Part shown: positions 19,274-30,926 of the stretch, piece after piece
How the letters are laid out: each line of letters starts with the position of its first letter
How positions within the stretch are numbered: the first letter of the stretch is position 1
Assembly (NCBI GenBank): GCA_017996375.1
Contig: JAGOHC010000005.1
Coordinates: 1-52,533, forward strand
DNA from: Saprospiraceae bacterium
Lineage (GTDB): Bacteria > Bacteroidota > Bacteroidia > Chitinophagales > Saprospiraceae
DNA: 52,533 nt
Reading direction: 5' to 3'
Notes under the pieces: model-generated
Told to the model about the DNA's origin: nothing
What the model saw: the letters and a program-made list of their open reading frames with translations, nothing else
Database searches by the model: none
Position numbers and translations under genes: made by a program

Positions 19274-22087
19274 ATGCCTAAGGATTCATCTATTCGTTCT
19301 GTATTAATTATTGGCAGCGGGCCCATCATCATCGGGCAAGCCTGCGAGTTCGATTATAGCGGTTCTCAAGCATCGCGCTCACTACGCGAAGAGGGCATCG
19401 AAGTTTCCCTCATCAACTCTAACCCGGCCACTATCATGACCGACCCCGTAACCGCTGACCACATCTATTTATTGCCTCTAACGGTAGAGAGCATCGAATC
19501 CATTTTACAAGAAAGAAAAATTGACGCAGTACTGCCAACTATGGGCGGACAAACTGCCCTTAATCTTGCCATAGAAGCCGACAAGCAAGGCATCTGGCAA
19601 CAGTACGGCGTGCGTATGATTGGCGTGGACATTGCTGCTATTGATCTTACAGAAAATCGCGAAAAATTCCGCCAGCACATGATAGATATTGGGATGGATG
19701 TTGCCCCTTCATATATCGCCAACTCGCTGCTGGAAGGAAAGGATGCTGCCCAAAAAATAGGCTACCCTTTAGTCATACGCCCATCTTATACACTCGGTGG
19801 CTCGGGCGGTGGGTTTGTACATACCGAAGAAGAAATTGAGGAAGCCCTTACACGCGGACTCAACGCCTCTCCCACACACGAAGTATTAGTCGAAAAAGCA
19901 GTATTGGGATGGAAAGAATACGAGTTAGAATTGTTGCGTGATGTGAATGACAACGTAGTGATTATCTGCACCGTTGAAAATCTCGACCCTATGGGCATCC
20001 ATACTGGCGACAGCATAACGGTAGCACCTGCCATGACACTCTCTGATACTGCATTTCAACAAATGCGTAGCGATGCAATAAGGATGATGCGCTCATTAGG
20101 CAATTTCTCTGGTGGCTGTAATGTGCAGTTTGCCATGCACCCCGAAACAGAAGCACTCATAGCCGTTGAAATAAATCCGCGTGTCTCACGCTCGTCCGCC
20201 TTAGCCAGCAAGGCAACGGGTTATCCGATTGCCAAAATTGCTGCTAAATTAGCCATAGGATATACCTTAGACGAGTTGAAAAATCAAATCACCAAAACAA
20301 CGTCTGCTTATTTTGAACCAACGTTAGATTACGTCATCGTAAAAATGCCGCGCTGGAATTTCGATAAATTCCCGAATGCTAGCGATAAACTCGGACTGCA
20401 AATGAAGTCAGTCGGTGAAGTAATGGCTATTGGGCGTAATTTTTTGGAAGCATTGCAAAAAGCCTGTCAGAGCCAAGAGAACAATCGCTCCGGCTTAGGA
20501 GCTGACAAAAAAGAATGGATACGCACCGAAGATATTTTGGAGCGTTTGGAAAACGCCAGCGATGACCGCATCTATCGAATAAAAGATGCGCTGCGTTTGG
20601 GAATACCAGAAAAATCTGTTCAAAAATTGACAGGAGTTGATTCGTGGTATCTCAAACAAATTAAAACCTTAGTAAAAATGGAGGAGCGCCTAATGCGCTA
20701 CAACGTTGCGGAAGATATTCCGTATGAATTTTTTAGAGAACTAAAACAACACGGCTACTCCGATGCACAAATTGCGTGGGTGATGCGTATCAACGAACAC
20801 GAAGTGACGCGCCGCCGCAAAAAATTAGGTATACGCCGCGTGTTCAAAATGGTAGATACTTGCGCTGCCGAATTTGAGGCGCAGACGCCTTATTTCTATT
20901 CCACTTTTGATGCCGAAAATGAAAGTATTGTTTCTGATAAAAAGAAAATTATCATTTTGGGGTCGGGTCCCAATCGCATCGGGCAAGGCATTGAGTTTGA
21001 CTACTGCTGCGTGCACGGATTATTGGCGGTAAAAGAAGGTGGCTACGAAGCAATTATGATTAATTGTAACCCTGAAACAGTATCTACCGATTTTGATATT
21101 GCCGACAAACTTTACTTTGAACCTATCTTTTGGGAACACATTGAGGAGATAATTGAACACGAAAAGCCCGAAGGTGTTATTGTGCAATTAGGCGGACAGA
21201 CTGCCCTCAAACTCGCCGAGCGATTCCATAAAACCGGCATCAAAATATTCGGTACAGATTACGCTTCAATGGATTTAGCAGAAGACCGTGGCGCATTCTC
21301 TGATTTGCTCAAAGCACTCAATATTCCATATCCGCAATACGGCGTGGCCAAAGATGCCGACGAAGCCTTGCAAGTAGCGCATAAAGTAGGCTATCCAGCA
21401 TTGGTGCGCCCCAGCTATGTGTTAGGTGGGCAGCGTATGCGTATCGTCATCAATGACAATGAATTAGAAAAAGCAGTGTTGAATATTTTTAAACACCTGC
21501 CCGATTACAATGTGTTGATTGACCATTTTTTAGACCGCGCACAAGAAGCCGAAATTGATGCAATCTGCGATGGCGAGCAAGTGCATATTATGGGTGTCAT
21601 GGAACATATTGAGCCTGCCGGCATCCACTCAGGCGACAGCTCCGCCATGTTGCCTACATACAGCCTTTCGGAGGATGTATTATTGACAATGGTGGAATAC
21701 ACCAAACGCTTGGCATTTGCCCTCAATATCAAAGGATTAATCAATATTCAATTTGCTATTAAAAATGAAAAAGTATATGTGATAGAAGCCAATCCACGAG
21801 CAAGCCGCACTACGCCGTTCATCGCAAAAGCCTATAAAGTGCCATATCTTAAAATTGCAACGATGGTGATGCTTGGACATAAATTAAGCGAATTTACAAT
21901 TGAAAAACAGTTGGATGGCTACGCCATAAAAGTACCGGTGTTTTCGTTTAATAAGTTTCCAGGTGTGGACAAACGCCTCGGTCCGGAAATGAAATCAACC
22001 GGGGAGGAAATACGGTTTATCAAAGATTTGAAAGACCCATACTTCCGCAAACTTGAGCAAGAGCGAAATATGTATCTGTATCGTTAG
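19274..22087 (+). CDS. carB: Carbamoyl-phosphate synthase large subunit, lacking the C-terminal allosteric domain
   Basis: 937 residues from ATG 19274. It makes carbamoyl phosphate from bicarbonate, ATP and ammonia channelled from CarA, for arginine and pyrimidine synthesis. Two homologous ATP-grasp halves are visible. The first begins with IIGSGPIIIGQACEFDYSG; the second begins with ILGSGPNRIGQGIEFDYCC. Glycine-rich loops (SYTLGGSGGG, SYVLGGQRM) and metal-binding Glu/Asn blocks (VEINPRVSRSSAL, IEANPRASRTTPF) are intact. The chain ends just after GPEMKSTGEE. It therefore lacks the ~130-residue MGS-like domain through which UMP and ornithine act in E. coli CarB. carA is not in the window. Confidence 0.95.
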   Translation: MPKDSSIRSVLIIGSGPIIIGQACEFDYSGSQASRSLREEGIEVSLINSNPATIMTDPVTADHIYLLPLTVESIESILQERKIDAVLPTMGGQTALNLAIEADKQGIWQQYGVRMIGVDIAAIDLTENREKFRQHMIDIGMDVAPSYIANSLLEGKDAAQKIGYPLVIRPSYTLGGSGGGFVHTEEEIEEALTRGLNASPTHEVLVEKAVLGWKEYELELLRDVNDNVVIICTVENLDPMGIHTGDSITVAPAMTLSDTAFQQMRSDAIRMMRSLGNFSGGCNVQFAMHPETEALIAVEINPRVSRSSALASKATGYPIAKIAAKLAIGYTLDELKNQITKTTSAYFEPTLDYVIVKMPRWNFDKFPNASDKLGLQMKSVGEVMAIGRNFLEALQKACQSQENNRSGLGADKKEWIRTEDILERLENASDDRIYRIKDALRLGIPEKSVQKLTGVDSWYLKQIKTLVKMEERLMRYNVAEDIPYEFFRELKQHGYSDAQIAWVMRINEHEVTRRRKKLGIRRVFKMVDTCAAEFEAQTPYFYSTFDAENESIVSDKKKIIILGSGPNRIGQGIEFDYCCVHGLLAVKEGGYEAIMINCNPETVSTDFDIADKLYFEPIFWEHIEEIIEHEKPEGVIVQLGGQTALKLAERFHKTGIKIFGTDYASMDLAEDRGAFSDLLKALNIPYPQYGVAKDADEALQVAHKVGYPALVRPSYVLGGQRMRIVINDNELEKAVLNIFKHLPDYNVLIDHFLDRAQEAEIDAICDGEQVHIMGVMEHIEPAGIHSGDSSAMLPTYSLSEDVLLTMVEYTKRLAFALNIKGLINIQFAIKNEKVYVIEANPRASRTTPFIAKAYKVPYLKIATMVMLGHKLSEFTIEKQLDGYAIKVPVFSFNKFPGVDKRLGPEMKSTGEEIRFIKDLKDPYFRKLEQERNMYLYR

Positions 22088-22123
22088 TAATAACGACACT
22101 AACAAATTGAATAAAAAAATATC

Positions 22124-22870
22124 ATGCAGTTACGTTGTGATAATTTAGTAAAAATATACGGCAGCCGCAAGGTTGTCAAAGATGTTTCCATAGTTGTAAA
22201 TAAAGGCGAAATTGTAGGGTTGCTGGGTCCTAACGGAGCGGGAAAAACTACCTCTTTTTACATGACAGTCGGGTTTATAAAACCCAACGAAGGACACGTT
22301 TATTTAGACCAAGACGACATCACAGATTTGCCGATGTACAAACGCGCCCAACGCGGCATCGGGTATCTGCCGCAAGAAGCCTCCGTGTTCCGCAAGTTAA
22401 GTGTCGAAGACAACATCAAGGCGGTATTGGAAATGACAAAACTCTCGCCTGCCGAACAGCACGACAAGTTGGAAACGCTTATCGCGGAATTTACTTTGGA
22501 GAAAGTACGCAAGAGTAACGGCGACACCCTTTCGGGTGGCGAACGCCGGCGTACTGAAATTGCTCGCGCATTAGCTACTGACCCAAGTTTTATTTTACTC
22601 GACGAACCTTTTGCGGGCATTGACCCTATCGCAGTTGAGGATATTCAATACATCGTTGCAAAACTAAAAACAAAAGATATTGGCATCCTCATCACTGACC
22701 ACAACGTGCAAGAAACACTATCCATTACCGACCGCGCTTACTTGATGTTTGAAGGTAGCATCTTAAAAGCAGGTACTGCCGAAGAACTCGCCGCCGATGA
22801 AATGGTGCGAAAAGTATATCTTGGTAAAAATTTTGAACTTCGCCGAAAAGTAATTGAATTTGATAAATAA
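22124..22870 (+). CDS. lptB: LPS export ABC transporter ATP-binding protein LptB
   Basis: 248 residues. Walker [10 protein letters not shown] (35-43), Q-loop region [12 protein letters not shown] signature LSGGERRR, Walker [14 protein letters not shown] and the switch histidine in TDHNV are all intact. The [16 protein letters not shown] and GGERRR(T/V)EIARAL wording is typical of LptB rather than other ABC ATPases. It powers extraction of lipopolysaccharide from the inner membrane with LptFG. It lies 36 bases downstream of carB and 1 base upstream of a small lipoprotein gene, so co-transcription is likely. Confidence 0.93.
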   Translation: MQLRCDNLVKIYGSRKVVKDVSIVVNKGEIVGLLGPNGAGKTTSFYMTVGFIKPNEGHVYLDQDDITDLPMYKRAQRGIGYLPQEASVFRKLSVEDNIKAVLEMTKLSPAEQHDKLETLIAEFTLEKVRKSNGDTLSGGERRRTEIARALATDPSFILLDEPFAGIDPIAVEDIQYIVAKLKTKDIGILITDHNVQETLSITDRAYLMFEGSILKAGTAEELAADEMVRKVYLGKNFELRRKVIEFDK

Positions 22871-22871
22871 A

Positions 22872-23132
22872 ATGAATTGCACAAACCTGAAATTACTCGC
22901 CTGTTTGTTGTTGCTCCACACATTAGGTGGTTGTAATAATGACGATGAGTTTACACCTAAAGAAAAAGAAATTATTATAGCCCGGTTCAATGATAGCATT
23001 GTACACTTGCGCCCACTTTGGGATAGCACCTGCCAGATGCAACAGCCGGAAAGGTTGCGCCGCGATATAGACTCTCTCATGGCACTTCGCGTACGCGAGA
23101 TACAAGAAAAATTAGCAACACGCCCACGCTGA
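22872..23132 (+). CDS. Small lipoprotein downstream of lptB
   Basis: 86 residues from ATG 22872, one base after the lptB stop; a TTG start 18 bases earlier is less likely. The N-terminus MNCTNLKLLACLLLLHTLGGC ends in a lipobox (TLGGC, Cys21). After NNDDE come ~60 residues with a charged, helical, amphipathic character. No family was recognised. Tight linkage to lptB suggests an envelope role, but that is inference. Its stop lies 5 bases from the convergent yraN stop. Confidence 0.65.
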   Translation: MNCTNLKLLACLLLLHTLGGCNNDDEFTPKEKEIIIARFNDSIVHLRPLWDSTCQMQQPERLRRDIDSLMALRVREIQEKLATRPR

Positions 23133-23137
23133 CAATG

Positions 23138-23500
23138 CTACCATTCAGGAAAAAAAGCATCCTCGTAATGTTTAATAATAGGTGTTTGCCTTTGCAACAA
23201 AATAGCGATAATATCAAAACGAATTTCGCCGCTGTAGTGTGTTGCCTCCATATAAGCTGCTGCAGCAGCGTTTAGTAGTGCTTCTTTTTGAGGCGTGACG
23301 AATTCCTCTGGCTCGCCGAAATAATTATACGAGCGCGTTTTTACTTCTACAAATACCAAGATAGCATCTTTTTGAGCAATAATATCTACTTCTGCTCGCT
23401 TAAAGCGCCAGTTGCGAGCCACAATGCTATACCCATTTTTAACTAAAAAATCTACGGCTTTTTGCTCGCCGATTTCGCCGATTTTATTATTATTTGCCAT
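23138..23500 (-). CDS. YraN family (UPF0102) endonuclease-like protein
   Basis: 120 residues, the usual family length. The PD-(D/E)XK-like core is visible: GEIGEQKAVDFL, ARNWRFKRAEVDIIAQKDAILVFVEVKTR and PQKEALLNAAAAAY. The Asp of VDII and the Glu and Lys of FVEVKTR are the expected metal-binding and catalytic residues. The family's role is undefined, with links to DNA uptake or repair proposed in other bacteria. It is a single gene, convergent with the lptB operon and divergent from the isomerase gene. Confidence 0.92.
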   Translation of the reverse strand: MANNNKIGEIGEQKAVDFLVKNGYSIVARNWRFKRAEVDIIAQKDAILVFVEVKTRSYNYFGEPEEFVTPQKEALLNAAAAAYMEATHYSGEIRFDIIAILLQRQTPIIKHYEDAFFPEW

Positions 23501-23650
23501 AAAAGTTGTATCTTCGTGCTGCTTTTTCGCTATTCGGAGCGATGTGCGTATAAATCCGCATAAACTACGGCAAGTTCCGATTTTTTAGTCGTATGATTTA
23601 GCTAAAAAAGCAACTTTATTACAACTTTTTCATTTTAAATATTTTATTAT

Positions 23651-24643
23651 ATGATGGATACACTCGTAGCGCGCTATGCAGAGCAATTGCGCGAAGCCTT
23701 GCAAATTGGAGCGGCAGCTACCATTCGTAAACATACCAGCCCCATTCGCAACATCTACGTATCAGGGTTGGGTGGCTCTGGCATTGGTGCTAACTTCGTG
23801 GCAGAATTTATCAAAGATGAATGTAAATTACCCTTCCAAGTTGGTAAATGTTATGACATTCCCAAATACATCAATAAACATACATTGGTCATGGTGTCGT
23901 CCTATTCCGGCAATACCGAAGAGACACTCTCAGCCTTCGATTTGCTATTGCAAACAGGCGCAAAAATTGTTTGCATCGCTTCAGGCGGAAAGGTTATTGC
24001 TCGCGCAAAAGAATTAGGCTTAGACTACATCAAAGTACCCGATAATTGGCCATCACCACGTGCTTGTTTAGGGTATTCGTTGGTGCAACAATTATACGTT
24101 TTGCAAAAGTTAAAAATTATCCCATCCAAATATACCAAACAGATAGCAAAGGCTGCCGACTTATTAGATAAAGAGGAAAGTAACATACGCACTATTGCCC
24201 GGAAAACCGCTAATGCGTTGCGTGGCAAAATGCCAATTATCTATACTACTGACCGTATGGAAGCGGTTGCAATACGCTTCCGTCAACAGGTTAACGAAAA
24301 TGCGAAACTGCTTTGCTGGCATCATATCGTACCTGAAATGAACCACAACGAATTAGTAGGTTGGCGCGATGAAATGCCGGACCATGCTGTTGTTTACTTC
24401 CGCAATAAAGATGATTTTGAACGCAACCAAATGCGGATTGAGATTAATAAACAGGTGATTGGCAAATATTGTAAAACAATTTTGGAGTTACAATCAAAAG
24501 GAAAATCATTAATCGAAAAAGCGATGTACTTCGTACACTTAGGCGATTGGATTTCTGTATATATGGCAGCTGACCGCAACGTTGATGCCATTGAGGTAAA
24601 AGTAATTGACCATCTGAAAAACGAATTAGGCAAGGTAAAATAA
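23651..24643 (+). CDS. Bifunctional phosphoglucose/phosphomannose isomerase (SIS domain)
   Basis: 330 residues. It contains two SIS domains, with the sugar-phosphate-binding loops GLGGSGIGANFVAEF and VMVSSYSGNTEETLSAF in the first, and a C-terminal bif_PGI-like domain with the MNHNELVGWR motif. The family interconverts glucose-6-P, mannose-6-P and fructose-6-P and in some Bacteroidota stands in for classical Pgi. The final helix MYFVHLGDWISVYMA is also family-typical. Two adjacent ATGs (23651, 23654) leave the exact start open. The pheS gene follows 29 bases later. No TAnnTTTG element was found upstream. Confidence 0.9.
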   Translation: MMDTLVARYAEQLREALQIGAAATIRKHTSPIRNIYVSGLGGSGIGANFVAEFIKDECKLPFQVGKCYDIPKYINKHTLVMVSSYSGNTEETLSAFDLLLQTGAKIVCIASGGKVIARAKELGLDYIKVPDNWPSPRACLGYSLVQQLYVLQKLKIIPSKYTKQIAKAADLLDKEESNIRTIARKTANALRGKMPIIYTTDRMEAVAIRFRQQVNENAKLLCWHHIVPEMNHNELVGWRDEMPDHAVVYFRNKDDFERNQMRIEINKQVIGKYCKTILELQSKGKSLIEKAMYFVHLGDWISVYMAADRNVDAIEVKVIDHLKNELGKVK

Positions 24644-24672
24644 ACTTGCACAAATAATATTATACAATAAAT

Positions 24673-25701
24673 ATGATTTTTGACATCATACAAGCATTAT
24701 TAGAAGAAGTAAACGCCACCACACCACACAATAAGGAAGAGTTGGAGCAATACCGTCTGCGATTCATCGGTACGAAAAATGCCATCAAAGATGTTTTTGC
24801 CGAGATGAAAAATGTACCTAACGACCAGAAAAAAGAGTTCGGGCAAGCCGTCAATCAACTCAAACAAGCTGCGGAGGAAAAATTTATACTTCTAAAAGAA
24901 GCTATCGAAACTGCCGATGGCAATGCTCTTGCCAATGCCTTCGACCCCACAGCCCCACCTGAGCCACTTGCGGTAGGGTCGCGGCATCCTGTTTCGTTAG
25001 TAATGAACAACATTGTACACATCTTTCAACGTATGGGTTTTGTGGTTGCCGAAGAGCGCGAAATAGAAGACGATTGGCATAACTTCACAGCGATGAACAC
25101 ACCAAACGACCATCCGGCACGCGATATGCAAGATACATTCTACTTAAAGAACAGTATTAAAATGTTGTTGCGGACGCATACATCCTCCGTACAGGCGCGT
25201 GTTATGACGACACAACCACCACCTATTCGCATCATCGCGCCGGGCAGGGTATATCGCAACGAAACCATTTCTGCGCGTTCACATTGTCAGTTTCATCAGG
25301 TAGAAGGATTGTACATTGACCGCAACGTGTCGTTTGCAGATATGAAACAAACGCTCTTGCATTTTGCCCGCGAAATGTACGGTGCACAAACTAAAATTCG
25401 TCTGCGTCCTTCCTACTTTCCTTTTACAGAACCAAGCGCAGAAATGGATGTATATTGGGGTTTAAATGATGAGGTGGATTATCGCATCACAAAAGGAACA
25501 GGCTGGCTCGAAATACTCGGCTGCGGCATGGTTGATCCTGCTGTTTTAGATAACTGCGGCATTGATAGCACCCAATTTTCTGGCTTCGCTTTCGGTATGG
25601 GCATTGAGCGACAAGCTATGCTCAAATATCGCATTGACGACATCCGACTGCTGTTTGAGAATGATATTCGTTTTCTGAAACAATTTACAGGCGTAATATG
25701 A
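24673..25701 (+). CDS. pheS: Phenylalanine-tRNA ligase alpha subunit
   Basis: 342 residues, the normal length. An N-terminal coiled-coil that contacts tRNA-Phe (~1-85) precedes the class II catalytic core: HPVSLVMN, motif 2 GRVYRNETISARSHCQFHQVEG, and motif 3 FAFGMGIERQAMLKYRIDDIR. It pairs with PheT as an (alpha-beta)2 enzyme charging tRNA-Phe; pheT is not in this window, an arrangement common in Bacteroidota. It is probably co-transcribed with the upstream isomerase gene. Confidence 0.96.
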   Translation: MIFDIIQALLEEVNATTPHNKEELEQYRLRFIGTKNAIKDVFAEMKNVPNDQKKEFGQAVNQLKQAAEEKFILLKEAIETADGNALANAFDPTAPPEPLAVGSRHPVSLVMNNIVHIFQRMGFVVAEEREIEDDWHNFTAMNTPNDHPARDMQDTFYLKNSIKMLLRTHTSSVQARVMTTQPPPIRIIAPGRVYRNETISARSHCQFHQVEGLYIDRNVSFADMKQTLLHFAREMYGAQTKIRLRPSYFPFTEPSAEMDVYWGLNDEVDYRITKGTGWLEILGCGMVDPAVLDNCGIDSTQFSGFAFGMGIERQAMLKYRIDDIRLLFENDIRFLKQFTGVI

Positions 25702-25713
25702 ACATTTTAGTAA

Positions 25714-25721
25714 TAATTTTG
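25714..25721 (+). promoter_or_regulatory. Candidate -7 element for gyrB
   Basis: TAATTTTG matches TAnnTTTG 51 bases before the gyrB ATG at 25773. The -33 region is not obvious. Confidence 0.45.
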
Positions 25722-25769
25722 TTACAAATAGTTGGCTTACAATAACTTAACAAGCCTACGAATAAATAA

Positions 25770-27770
<2,001 letters not shown>

Positions 27771-27791
27771 AAAAATATTAGATTATTTTTG

Positions 27792-27826
27792 AAAGGGTAG
27801 ATGGCTTGTACTATTTGCCCTTTTTG
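27792..27826 (+). terminator. Probable terminator of gyrB
   Basis: A stem of ~11 pairs with two G-U wobbles (AAAGGGTAGAT / ATTTGCCCTTT, 27792-27802 and 27813-27823), loop of 10, then TTTTT. It lies between gyrB and xerD. Confidence 0.6.
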
Positions 27827-27848
27827 TATATATGATTTTCAATAACAC

Positions 27849-28787
27849 ATGGCTATTACAACAAAAAGTATCGCCACATGGCAACCGTACATCACTGCTT
27901 TTAAAAATTACTTGCTGTTAGAGCGATCCATGTCTGTACACTCACAAGCTGCATACCTACTTGATGTTGAAAAATTGGCACAATTTGCCACCATACAAAA
28001 TCGTGCTTCTGCTGCTTCACCTTTAGCCATTTCCGCAACAGACCTGACGGAATTTATCGTTTGGTTGCAAGTGTTTGGCTTATCCGCCACTACGCAAGCA
28101 CGTATCATTTCAGGCATCAAAGCCTTTTATAAATTTTTATTGTTAGAAAACCATATTCAGCACGATCCCACCGGCATATTAGATAGCCCAAAATTGCCTC
28201 GCAAACTACCAGACACCTTATCACATGACGAAATACAACAACTGCTACACAGTATTGATATGAGCGACCCCTTAGGTGTTCGTAATCGAGCCATGCTCGA
28301 AACCCTTTACGCTTGCGGGTTACGCGTCAGCGAATTAGTCACGCTGAAGTTATCCAACATTTTTTATGAAGAAGAATTTGTACGCATAACGGGCAAGAAT
28401 AACAAAGAGCGCATCGTGCCCATCGGTGCAGAAGCCATTAAGTTTATACGGATGTATGTCGAAACCATACGCATCCACCACGAGCACCTTCCAAAAGAGT
28501 CAGAAGATATTGTATTTCTCAATCGTCGCGGGAAACCGCTCACGCGCGTCATGGTTTTTCTCATCATCAAAATATTAGTAGAAAAAACAGGTATTGAAAA
28601 AACCATAAGCCCGCATACCTTTCGTCATTCTTTTGCCACCCACCTCATAGAAGGCGGTGCCGACCTGCGTGCCGTTCAAGATATGCTGGGGCATGAAAGC
28701 ATCACAACTACCGAAATATACACCCATTTAGATACCAATTTTTTGCGGGAAACCATACTGACCTGTCACCCGCAAAATCGGCGTTAG
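27849..28787 (+). CDS. xerD: Tyrosine recombinase XerD/XerC
   Basis: 312 residues. An N-terminal SAM-like core-binding domain (~10-105) precedes the catalytic domain with the full tyrosine-recombinase set: Arg159 (ACGLRVSELV), Lys183 (TGKNNKERIVP), His256 and Arg259 (HTFRHSFATHL), His282 (LGHESITTTEIYTH) and nucleophile Tyr291. Size and the absence of nearby mobile genes fit a chromosomal Xer recombinase that resolves dimers at dif. The XerD versus XerC choice is by general similarity only. No dif site was recognised nearby. It follows gyrB after a terminator. Confidence 0.9.
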   Translation: MAITTKSIATWQPYITAFKNYLLLERSMSVHSQAAYLLDVEKLAQFATIQNRASAASPLAISATDLTEFIVWLQVFGLSATTQARIISGIKAFYKFLLLENHIQHDPTGILDSPKLPRKLPDTLSHDEIQQLLHSIDMSDPLGVRNRAMLETLYACGLRVSELVTLKLSNIFYEEEFVRITGKNNKERIVPIGAEAIKFIRMYVETIRIHHEHLPKESEDIVFLNRRGKPLTRVMVFLIIKILVEKTGIEKTISPHTFRHSFATHLIEGGADLRAVQDMLGHESITTTEIYTHLDTNFLRETILTCHPQNRR

Positions 28788-29171
28788 TGGCAAAAACAAG
28801 TTAAGCAAAAATTTGTTTTTATGCTAAAAAGCAAAATAATTGTGTTAAAACACAGCAAGGTTGCAAAAAAAGTCGTAATATAGCAGCGATTTTGTGCAGA
28901 TGCGAATGTAGAGGAGTGTAAACCGATGGCAAAATAACATTTGGATAGTTTCAATATATACAATAACAGCGTTGTTTTTAAGCAGAAAAACATATATCGT
29001 TTATCGTTAAGCAAAATACTATTGTAAAAATTAGCAGACGTGTCCGCACGTATTGTATTCCGTAGTGCCATCCAATAGTTACCTCACTTGAGGTTTCCGC
29101 TCACCACTTCTACCTCGCCGAACGCAAAAGACGTTCATTATTTCATTATTCAATTAAACATAATATATATC
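28788..29171. other. 384-base noncoding region between xerD and rny with possible structured RNA
   Basis: No protein-like frame is seen on either strand. An inverted repeat GATGGC (28925-28930) / GCCATC (29067-29072) is flanked outside by partial pairing of GAG...GTAA with TTAC...CTC. It encloses ~136 bases, including a hairpin ACGTG-TCCG-CACGT (29038-29051). The ~175-base size and rod-with-bubble outline recall 6S RNA. From memory, 6S RNA often lies next to rny in Bacteroidota, but I could not confirm any conserved 6S core. A small hairpin CCTC-acttg-AGG follows at ~29082. This is a hypothesis, not an identification. Confidence 0.3.
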
Positions 29172-30854
29172 ATGAGTATGATAACAGGTCTCATCATCGG
29201 GCTGGTGGTTGGTGTAGTTGCTGCTTATTTTTTAGGGCAAGCGGCGATTAAGAAAGTAAACCAAGCCAAGATTGATGAGGTAAACCGCAAAACAGACCAA
29301 GTGTTGTTAGAAGCTAAAAAAAGTGCAGAACGTATTGAAGAGGATGCAAAAAGTAAAGCAGACAAAGTATTAGATAAAGCAGAACAGCGAAACGAACAGA
29401 TAAAACAAAAAAAGATTCAGGAAGCACGCGAGCGTTTCAACGTCTTTAAAGAAGAATTTGAAATAGAAAAAAACCAGCGTAAAGCAGAGTTGAAAGAATG
29501 GGAAGCTGAAGTGAAACAGATGGATCACGAAGTGCGCCAACGCCAACTTTCCATGCAAACACAACTGACAGAGTTTGATAAGAAAAAACAAGAAGTAGAG
29601 GCACAAGAAGCTGAATTTTTAGCTATCCGCGAAAACCTCGACAAGCAATTAAAGATTGTTGCCAAACGTAAAGAAGAACTTGATGCTGCTAACGAAATTC
29701 GCATCAAAGAGTTGGAAATCATCGCCAAGCTCAGCGAACAACAAGCTAAAGACCAACTCATAGAAGCAGTTCGCGCCAAAGCCGAAACCGAAGCAATGGC
29801 GTATGTAAAAGATACCATTGCACAAGCCAAAATAAATGCCGGAAAGGAAGCCAAAAAAATCGTTATTCAAACCATCCAAAGGATGTGCGCCGAATACACC
29901 ATCGAAAATACGGTTTCTGTTTTTAACCTCGATTCTGATGACCTGAAAGGGCAAATCATCGGGCGCGAAGGGCGCAACATCCGCGCACTCGAAGCTGCCA
30001 CCGGCGTAGAAATTGTAGTGGATGATACTCCCGAAGCGATTGTTATTTCCAGTTTCGACCCTATCCGCCGCGAGGTAGCTCGCCTCTCGCTCAAGCGTTT
30101 GGTTGCCGATGGGCGTATCCATCCGGCGCGTATCGAAGAGGTAGTAGCTAAAACTCGCAAACAATTAGAAGAACAAATCATAGAAATAGGTGAGCGCACC
30201 GTTATTGAATTAGACATTCACGGCTTGAACCCGGCATTGGTACGTATGGTGGGTCGTATGCGTTTCCGTTCATCCTACGGGCAAAACTTGCTCAAACACT
30301 CCATAGAAACAGCCAATTTATGTGCAACGATGGCTGCCGAATTAGGGCTAAACCCTAAGCAAGCGAAGCTGGCAAAACGCGCTGGTCTATTACACGATAT
30401 TGGTAAAGTTGCTGAAGAAGAAAGTGAACTTTCACACGCTATATTGGGTATGCAACTTTGCGAAAAGTTTAACGAAAGTCCGGTGATTTGTAACGCCGTA
30501 GGTGCACACCACGATGAGATAGAAATGAACAACCTCATATCGCCAATCGTACAAGCCTGCGATGCCATTTCGGGTGCACGTCCGGGTGCACGCCGCGAGA
30601 TTTTGGAGAGTTACCTCAAGCGAATCGGCGAACTCGAAGAGTTGGCAATGGGGTATGACGGCGTTCAGAAAGCCTATGCCATGCAAGCGGGTCGTGAGTT
30701 GCGCGTCATTGTTGAAAGCGACAAAGTAACAGATGAATATGCAGACGATTTATCGTTTATGATTTCGCAAAAAATACAAAATGAAATGCAGTATCCGGGT
30801 CAAATAAAAGTGACGGTCATTCGAGAGAAACGCGCCGTAGCCTTTGCGCGATAA
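29172..30854 (+). CDS. rny: Ribonuclease Y
   Basis: 560 residues from ATG 29172 ([20 protein letters not shown]); longer frames begin at a TTG inside the leader and lack family sense. A membrane anchor (~3-23) is followed by a long charged coiled-coil (~30-215), a KH RNA-binding domain ([22 protein letters not shown]) and an HD phosphohydrolase domain ([22 protein letters not shown]). This is the complete RNase Y architecture, an endonuclease that starts mRNA decay at the inner membrane. It is monocistronic, with a strong terminator after the stop and a long leader that may hold a separate RNA. Confidence 0.95.
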   Translation: MSMITGLIIGLVVGVVAAYFLGQAAIKKVNQAKIDEVNRKTDQVLLEAKKSAERIEEDAKSKADKVLDKAEQRNEQIKQKKIQEARERFNVFKEEFEIEKNQRKAELKEWEAEVKQMDHEVRQRQLSMQTQLTEFDKKKQEVEAQEAEFLAIRENLDKQLKIVAKRKEELDAANEIRIKELEIIAKLSEQQAKDQLIEAVRAKAETEAMAYVKDTIAQAKINAGKEAKKIVIQTIQRMCAEYTIENTVSVFNLDSDDLKGQIIGREGRNIRALEAATGVEIVVDDTPEAIVISSFDPIRREVARLSLKRLVADGRIHPARIEEVVAKTRKQLEEQIIEIGERTVIELDIHGLNPALVRMVGRMRFRSSYGQNLLKHSIETANLCATMAAELGLNPKQAKLAKRAGLLHDIGKVAEEESELSHAILGMQLCEKFNESPVICNAVGAHHDEIEMNNLISPIVQACDAISGARPGARREILESYLKRIGELEELAMGYDGVQKAYAMQAGRELRVIVESDKVTDEYADDLSFMISQKIQNEMQYPGQIKVTVIREKRAVAFAR

Positions 30855-30878
30855 TCGGAACTCCATTAGTACAAACCT

Positions 30879-30918
30879 AAGCTGCCTTCAAATAATAATA
30901 TCTGAAGGCAGCTTTTTT
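30879..30918 (+). terminator. Terminator of rny
   Basis: A perfect 12-bp stem (AAGCTGCCTTCA / TGAAGGCAGCTT, 30879-30890 and 30903-30914) followed by six T residues on the plus strand. The minus-strand side has no U-run, so it mainly serves rny. Confidence 0.88.
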
Positions 30919-30926
30919 GTCAAAAA

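Noticed and set aside
27849..28787. XerD-like recombinase as integrase of a mobile element
   Set aside because: Housekeeping neighbours (gyrB, rny), standard Xer length, and no att-like direct repeats or cargo genes were seen.
28784..29071. Minus-strand frame of 95 codons in the xerD-rny gap
   Set aside because: The translation is Cys/Phe/Leu-rich without family sense and there is no promoter; the region is better read as noncoding.
29649..30164. Minus-strand open frame (~171 codons) inside rny
   Set aside because: Mirror frame of the conserved RNase Y coding sequence; low-complexity Phe/Gly-rich translation.
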